The position numbers were made by a program, and so were the translations under genes. Below the pieces are notes generated by a model that had not been told where the DNA came from, ran no database searches, and saw only the letters and a list, made by a program, of their open reading frames with translations. Positions 6,410 to 10,435 of a stretch of DNA of 10,435 nucleotides are shown here, in pieces (the stretch's first letter is position 1; each line of letters opens with the position of its first letter). The DNA comes from DATLYB01 sp964502525 (GTDB taxonomy: Bacteria; Bacteroidota; Bacteroidia; Chitinophagales; CAIOSU01): NCBI GenBank assembly GCA_964502525.1, contig CAZCXH010000176.1, positions 1 to 10,435 on the forward strand. Reading direction: 5' to 3'.

Positions 6410-7894
6410 ATGCGATTACTTTTCTTTTGCCTTGCTGCATGTTGCCAAACTATGCTGTTGGCAAAGGATTATAATATCCTTGACTTTGGCGCAATACCTG
6501 ATGGAAAAACGCTCAACACCATCCATATTCAAGCCGCTATTGATGCCGTGCGGGAAAATGGCGGAGGCCGGGTGATAGTGCCTTCGGGACGCTTTCTGTC
6601 GGGGACAATTCTGATGAAATCAGGAGTCGAATTGCATTTGATAGAAAACGCGGTTCTTTTGGGCAGTACCGACCCCGCTCATTATTTAAAACTGAACAGG
6701 TGGAAAGCGCTGGTCATGGCTGACGGTCAGGAGAACATCGCTATAACAGGGAAAGGAGAAATAGACGGACAAGGTCGTCAGCTTGCCCTGCACATTGACA
6801 GCCTGTTTCATGCCGGTCAGATAGACAGTGCCGACTACAACTTTGTGGAGATGCGGCCTATGCATTTTATACGGCCTCAGCTTGTCGAGCTTGTGGACTG
6901 CCGGGAAATAAAGGTCAGAAATGTTACCTTAAAAAATGCCTCATGCTGGGTGCTGACGCTTGATAAATGTGAAAACATTATTATTGACAGCGTCCGGATT
7001 GACAGCGATGCATACTGGAACAATGATGGCATTGATATCTGCGACTGCAAAAACGCCCGCATCACGAACTGCTTTGTCAACGCTGCCGATGACGGGATTT
7101 GCCTGAAATCACATTACAAAGGTTACTACTGCGACAATATTCATGTGGCAAATTGCACGGTGCGCTCCAGCGCCAGCGCCATCAAGCTTGGAACAAGATC
7201 GCATGGCGGTTTTAAGAACGTTACCATTGAGAATATCAAGGTTTATGACACGTTCCGGTCTGCCGTTGCCATCGAAAGCGTGGACGGTGGGATCCTCGAA
7301 AATGTGCTTGTGGACAATGTGCAGGCAGTGAATACCGGCAATGCTGTTTTTATCAGGTTGGGTGAGAGAAACTCCGGCTCCGTATTAAGGAATGTCACAA
7401 TAAAGAACGTCAAGGTGGAGGTGGCTTTCGAACGGCCTGACTATGCATACGAAATAAGAGGACCTGACCTTCCTTTTTTTCACAATACATTTCCCTCGTC
7501 AATTACGGGCATTCCCGGACACCGCGTTGAAAACGTGGTTCTCGAGAACATTGAAATCAACTGTCCGGGAAGGGGCAATAATGGATTGGCTAACATGCCG
7601 CTTTCAAGGCTGGATGCGGTGCCGGAGAAAATAAAAGACTATCCGGAATTTTCCATGTTCGGAGAACTGCCGGCATGGGGGTTTTATGTAAGGCATGTGG
7701 ATGGCCTCACCATGAAAAATATTAAACTTACCGTGGAAGCAGCGGATTACCGTCCTGCTTTGGTGTTTGACGATGTTCGAAATCTTGACATGAAGTTAAT
7801 GACCATTCAGGGTGAAAGCAAGAACAAGCATGTTATATTATACAATACTGAAAATGTTGAAATTGACAATGAGGAGGCAGTATTGAAAAAGTAG
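6410..7894 (+). CDS. GH28 polygalacturonase-family pectinase
   Basis: This 494-residue exported enzyme probably hydrolyses alpha-galacturonosyl linkages in pectin. The ATG at 6410 is chosen because it starts a short signal peptide (MRLLFFCLAACCQTMLLA) followed by the family N-terminus KDYNILDFGAIPDGKTLNT. An upstream in-frame ATG at 6377 would overlap the previous gene and spoil the signal. The right-handed parallel beta-helix is evident from repeated N-I/V-x-I-x-N/D-V/I turns. Active-site motifs are NNDGID (204-209), carrying the NTD-equivalent Asp, and AADDGICLKS with the paired Asp227/Asp228. RSAVAIES (from Arg283) stands where plant and fungal enzymes have RIK. The GHG motif is replaced by the Ser/Ala-rich SSASAIKLGT; this form is, as I recall, frequent in bacterial GH28 subfamilies acting on branched pectins or as exo-enzymes. 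It lies 7 bp after the GH106-like gene and 6 bp before a lipoprotein gene, so it is probably co-transcribed. Endo versus exo action cannot be told. Confidence 0.88.
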   Translation: MRLLFFCLAACCQTMLLAKDYNILDFGAIPDGKTLNTIHIQAAIDAVRENGGGRVIVPSGRFLSGTILMKSGVELHLIENAVLLGSTDPAHYLKLNRWKALVMADGQENIAITGKGEIDGQGRQLALHIDSLFHAGQIDSADYNFVEMRPMHFIRPQLVELVDCREIKVRNVTLKNASCWVLTLDKCENIIIDSVRIDSDAYWNNDGIDICDCKNARITNCFVNAADDGICLKSHYKGYYCDNIHVANCTVRSSASAIKLGTRSHGGFKNVTIENIKVYDTFRSAVAIESVDGGILENVLVDNVQAVNTGNAVFIRLGERNSGSVLRNVTIKNVKVEVAFERPDYAYEIRGPDLPFFHNTFPSSITGIPGHRVENVVLENIEINCPGRGNNGLANMPLSRLDAVPEKIKDYPEFSMFGELPAWGFYVRHVDGLTMKNIKLTVEAADYRPALVFDDVRNLDMKLMTIQGESKNKHVILYNTENVEIDNEEAVLKK

Positions 7895-7900
7895 CTTTTG

Positions 7901-8938
7901 ATGTCTAATGCGTTGAGAACGTTTCAATTTTTCATCATTCCGTTATTCCTATCTTTTTTTAGTTGTAACCGGCAGCCGCGCAATATGCCTGAGATGGACC
8001 ACAACAGGACGTTTGAATGCGATTCTGCTGCGGGCAGTGATTCCTCAAATTTTGAAATGCAGCGTGTGTGCCGGGAGATGAAGGGGGCTTTGCTTGGGAC
8101 GAGGTTTAAATCTTTTGAAGAATTAAAATCTGCAGTCAGTATTGAATATTTCAATAATAATAATGCAGTTTCGGACAGCTCAATTCCTGCAAATGCGCGG
8201 GTTCGCGTAAGCTATTGCTGCAGCGGAACGGAAATTATCAGCGTGTTGGAATCGGGTGTGAGCCAGGGGGATATTTACAAGGCAAGATTTGGTAATATTT
8301 GGGACCGCCTAAGACTGGTTTTTAATTCCCCTTATTCGATTATTAACAGAACGGACGTGGAGAGGATATATGCGATGGCAAGATGGAGGCCCGAATGGTT
8401 TGGGGAGGGGGATGTTGCATTTTATGACCTTGCGGAAAAATCGGTGGGTAATATTAATACGGTAGATTTGGCATTCAGGCATCCCAGGGACAGCACTGAA
8501 AAAGGTTTTCTCAATACATTCAACCACATCACCGCGCAGGCGTTCATCACTTCCTGCTTTTCGGAAGAAATGGCCGATTTTATCGCTGATGTGCATGAGC
8601 GTTATCACCATCCTGATTTGATAACCGGAAAATTTACCGAAGCCAAAATTAAAGATCTGGAAGAGGGTCCGGTGGATAATTACGTGGACTTGATAAATAA
8701 TGAGTGCGGGCAGGAGCTGGGCAAGCAGCTTAAGGAAAAGTATAATATCAGCCGTGATACCCATTGGACGCCCGAATTAATGGCCAACTATCTTAATGAC
8801 CTGCAAGGCTATTATAGCTGGGCTTTTCAAATCGGGTTTATGCCATTCAGGCCCGGGGATGAAATAGTTGTCAGATTTTCCGGGAAGATTAATGCAGCGA
8901 TGAAAATGGGGCGGTGGAGTTACCGAAGGAGCGGATAG
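7901..8938 (+). CDS. Lipoprotein of unknown function with DUF6973-like motif
   Basis: This 345-residue protein is the last gene of the hydrolase operon. The ATG at 7901 is preferred over TTG at 7898. The N-terminus MSNALRTFQFFIIPLFLSFFSC is a hydrophobic signal ending at Cys22 with a loose lipobox (FFSC), so lipidation is likely but not certain. Residues about 60-185 contain a VRVSYCCSGTEIISVLESG strand region and a helical part. Residues about 188-275 carry DLAFRH, then FNHITAQAF (His209), ADFIADVHERYHH (His232-Glu233), and VDNYVDLINNECGQELG. This ordered set H...HE...VD..NN..G resembles DUF6973, a family whose members share an FRHA...AHE...MD..NN pattern. The retained His/Glu/Asp/Asn would suit a metal-binding or hydrolytic site, but no activity is known to me. 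The match is by eye and an insertion follows FRH. Translational coupling with GH28 suggests a role at the envelope in the same pathway, which is inference. The C-terminus (about 285-345) has no recognised domain. Confidence 0.8.
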   Translation: MSNALRTFQFFIIPLFLSFFSCNRQPRNMPEMDHNRTFECDSAAGSDSSNFEMQRVCREMKGALLGTRFKSFEELKSAVSIEYFNNNNAVSDSSIPANARVRVSYCCSGTEIISVLESGVSQGDIYKARFGNIWDRLRLVFNSPYSIINRTDVERIYAMARWRPEWFGEGDVAFYDLAEKSVGNINTVDLAFRHPRDSTEKGFLNTFNHITAQAFITSCFSEEMADFIADVHERYHHPDLITGKFTEAKIKDLEEGPVDNYVDLINNECGQELGKQLKEKYNISRDTHWTPELMANYLNDLQGYYSWAFQIGFMPFRPGDEIVVRFSGKINAAMKMGRWSYRRSG

Positions 8939-8953
8939 GTCAGGGAGGCTTGA

Positions 8954-10234
8954 TCAGTTCCGGATTTTTTCCAAACGGTATATTGATTCTTTATATCTTC
9001 CGGCAGTATCATCCGCGATTCGGTACCCTACCCGGATTTCTCTGGCTTCCGCTATCCGCCATTCATTCAACTTTTCAAACCAATCCTCTGCTTCTACCGA
9101 TGTTCTATCCAGTTCTGTTCCTGCCAGATTTGCCTCGCGCAAGCTGACCTTTCCCAAATTCGCTTCGTTTAAACGCGCCCCGCTCAAATTTGCCCTTGCC
9201 AGGACTGTTCCTTTCAAATCCACGCCTGTCAAATTTGCCTCATTTAGCAGGACTCCGTCCGCTTTCGCCCATTGAATGGTTGCGCCACTCAGATCTGCCC
9301 TTCTTAATTGCGCATTCGTCAGATCTGCTCCATCCAGATTTGCTAATCTCAAATTTATCCCATTCAAATCTGTCCAGCTCAGATTCGACCTTCGCAGGTC
9401 TGCCTTATTCAAATTTGCATTGTTCAGATTTGCCCCCCATAAATTCGTTTCCTTCAAATCAGCCCCGCTCAGATCTGATCCGCTCAAATCCGCATCCTGC
9501 AAATCCGCGCCTTTTAAATCTGCACCGCTAAAATCTGCGCGCTTCAAATCCGATCCCCTCAAATCAGCACCGGAAAATGACGTATTCGATATTATTTTGT
9601 TATAAGAAGCTGAATCAATTTTCATTGCTGACAATGCCAGCAGCAACTGTCCCCTTTCCGGGCTCAACTCATTCTGCGACAGGCTGTCGCCCAACCAATG
9701 CCTGCAAGGTTTAAAAGAATAATTCACCGTGGCGGTTATCCTTGCAATGGTTTCATCACTGAGCGTTCTCCCTGGATTATTTTTTAATTCATCATCCACT
9801 TTATCCAAAACGCTGCTCAGCAATACAATCAGTCCGCCCCTCATATCCGCCTCGATCACTTCCGATATTTCCCGGATTTTATCATCCTGGTCTTGAAGCC
9901 TGGTTTTAAGGATCCTGTTCTGTTTAAATATCAAAAAGCTTTTTACCCCGCCATAGATAATGGAAGCCGCAACTAAAATCGAAATAAGAGCAGGGGCAAG
10001 GGGCGCATTTGCAACGCTGGTTTTGGCGTCTTTGCCAACCATCCGGAACGGAAGAAAATTCCCGTTCAGGGCAAGGAACAGGAGGATTCCCAATGCCGCG
10101 AATGCAAAGCATGCGGTAAAACCTACCAAGAAAGAAAAGTTATTTTCTATATAAGGCAAGCGAAGAAAACCCAAGGCCCAGCCAATCAGCCCGCCAAGAA
10201 TTATTCCGATGAGAAGGTTGCTTATTGCTTTCAT
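8954..10234 (-). CDS. Membrane-anchored pentapeptide-repeat protein
   Basis: This 426-residue protein has three predicted membrane helices at about 6-24, 33-58 and 79-103. The third runs into a charged, coiled-coil-like segment (about 103-130, NRILKTRLQDQDDKIREISE). A helical linker (about 131-217) has no recognised motif. Residues 218-382 are 33 consecutive A(D/N)LXX pentapeptides, which fold as a right-handed quadrilateral beta-helix. The C-terminal 44 residues are charged and helical (EDWFEKLNEWRIAEAREIRV). Pentapeptide proteins can act as protein-binding scaffolds, and some mimic DNA. With membrane anchors, a scaffold or sensor role is plausible, but no ligand is indicated. It starts 16 bp after the end of an MFS sugar-porter gene on the same strand and may share its transcript. 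It converges on the hydrolase operon with only 15 bp between stop codons. Confidence 0.88.
   Translation of the reverse strand: MKAISNLLIGIILGGLIGWALGFLRLPYIENNFSFLVGFTACFAFAALGILLFLALNGNFLPFRMVGKDAKTSVANAPLAPALISILVAASIIYGGVKSFLIFKQNRILKTRLQDQDDKIREISEVIEADMRGGLIVLLSSVLDKVDDELKNNPGRTLSDETIARITATVNYSFKPCRHWLGDSLSQNELSPERGQLLLALSAMKIDSASYNKIISNTSFSGADLRGSDLKRADFSGADLKGADLQDADLSGSDLSGADLKETNLWGANLNNANLNKADLRRSNLSWTDLNGINLRLANLDGADLTNAQLRRADLSGATIQWAKADGVLLNEANLTGVDLKGTVLARANLSGARLNEANLGKVSLREANLAGTELDRTSVEAEDWFEKLNEWRIAEAREIRVGYRIADDTAGRYKESIYRLEKIRN
9089..9583 (-). repeat. 15-bp periodic coding repeat (33 pentapeptides)
   Basis: This is the DNA behind residues 218-382 of the pentapeptide protein. 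It shows 15-nt periodicity with recurring plus-strand TCAAATCTGC/TCAGATC-like units. The copies differ in sequence. The central position of each pentapeptide is mostly Leu, and the second position before it is mostly Ala. Degenerate units near 321-330 (QWAKADGVLL) mark a softer stretch in the array. Confidence 0.85.
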
Positions 10235-10250
10235 GGTGAAAAATGCGCAA

Positions 10251-10435
10251 CTATTTGGTTAATTGCCTGCTTAGTTCTTCAAGAGATACGCCCTTTGTTT
10301 CCGGCATTTTGAAACGTACCCAGCATAATTGTCCCGCCATCATAAAGGCAAAGAAAGCAAACACTGCTCCAGCGCCCACGGTTGAAAAAAGAACCGGCAT
10401 AAATGATGGGATAGCGGCTGCCAAAACCCAATGCA
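10251..10435 (-). CDS. MFS sugar-porter transporter, C-terminal fragment (partial)
   Basis: Only the last 60 residues are in the window; the 5' part continues beyond 10435. The frame is fixed by the TAG at 10251-10253 and reads HWVLAAAIPSFMPVLF, then GAGAVFAFFAFMMAGQLCWV, then FKMPETKGVSLEELSRQLTK. These correspond to the end of transmembrane helix 11, helix 12, and the cytoplasmic PETKG-x-SLEEL signature of the sugar porter family (GLUT/XylE-type). It probably imports a monosaccharide by proton symport or facilitation; the sugar cannot be told from this end. It lies just upstream of, and co-directional with, the pentapeptide-repeat gene (16-bp gap). Its closeness to a pectinase operon makes uptake of released sugars a reasonable inference. 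Confidence 0.87.
   Translation of the reverse strand, partial: HWVLAAAIPSFMPVLFSTVGAGAVFAFFAFMMAGQLCWVRFKMPETKGVSLEELSRQLTK

Noticed and set aside
6410..6445. Lipobox LAAC in the GH28 signal peptide
   Set aside because: The hydrophobic stretch before the Cys would be only about ten residues; cleavage after LLA ahead of KDYNILDFGA is more usual for the family.
8309..8764. 151-codon minus-strand frame inside the DUF6973-like gene
   Set aside because: The plus-strand reading has a signal peptide, operon spacing and a family motif; the antisense product has none.
9190..9605. Open plus-strand frames of about 110 codons opposite the pentapeptide array
   Set aside because: They are a by-product of the 15-bp periodic, stop-poor repeat. 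Their products are Ser/Leu/Pro or Lys/Phe/Ser monotonous and have no start context.

Overview
The window looks like a chromosomal segment of a Bacteroidota bacterium. The evidence is a GldC gliding-motility protein, a type IX secretion (T9SS) C-terminal sorting domain, PKD-repeat surface proteins, signal peptides ending in Gln, lipoprotein signals and an almost complete absence of Shine-Dalgarno sequences. No rRNA, tRNA, CRISPR array, transposase or phage gene was seen. The genus cannot be read from the sequence; environmental Chitinophagales/Sphingobacteriales-like lineages would fit.

Layout. (1) Positions 131-3801, minus strand: two tandem genes for secreted modular proteins. They share a central domain of about 240 residues that I cannot match to a named family; it has a YD/RHS-like beta-strand rhythm. 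One protein continues into two PKD domains and a T9SS sorting domain. The other continues into one PKD domain, a carboxypeptidase-regulatory-like domain and a dockerin-like repeat pair, with no sorting domain. Between them lies a 132-bp nested inverted repeat. (2) 3911-4246, minus: gldC with a GTG start, transcribed alone here. (3) 4396-8938, plus: a tight three-gene operon (gaps of 7 and 6 bp) encoding a GH106-like lipoprotein (alpha-L-rhamnosidase family), a GH28 polygalacturonase-family enzyme and a lipoprotein of unknown function with a DUF6973-like H...HE...D..NN motif. (4) 8954-10435, minus and convergent with the operon: the 3' end of an MFS sugar-porter gene (cut by the window edge), followed after 16 bp by a membrane-anchored protein with 33 pentapeptide repeats.

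How the parts may work together. GH106 and GH28 side by side point to breakdown of a pectin such as rhamnogalacturonan, whose backbone alternates rhamnose and galacturonate. The sugar porter across the convergent junction could import released sugars. No SusC/SusD pair is visible, so this is not a canonical polysaccharide utilisation locus within this window. The T9SS cargo gene and gldC are consistent with an organism that glides and exports adhesins or enzymes through T9SS. The functional link between the two halves is inference from proximity only.

The most original items are the shared domain of the two tandem secreted proteins, the DUF6973-like lipoprotein inside a pectinase operon, and the nested inverted repeat with two competing GTTTAC hairpins.
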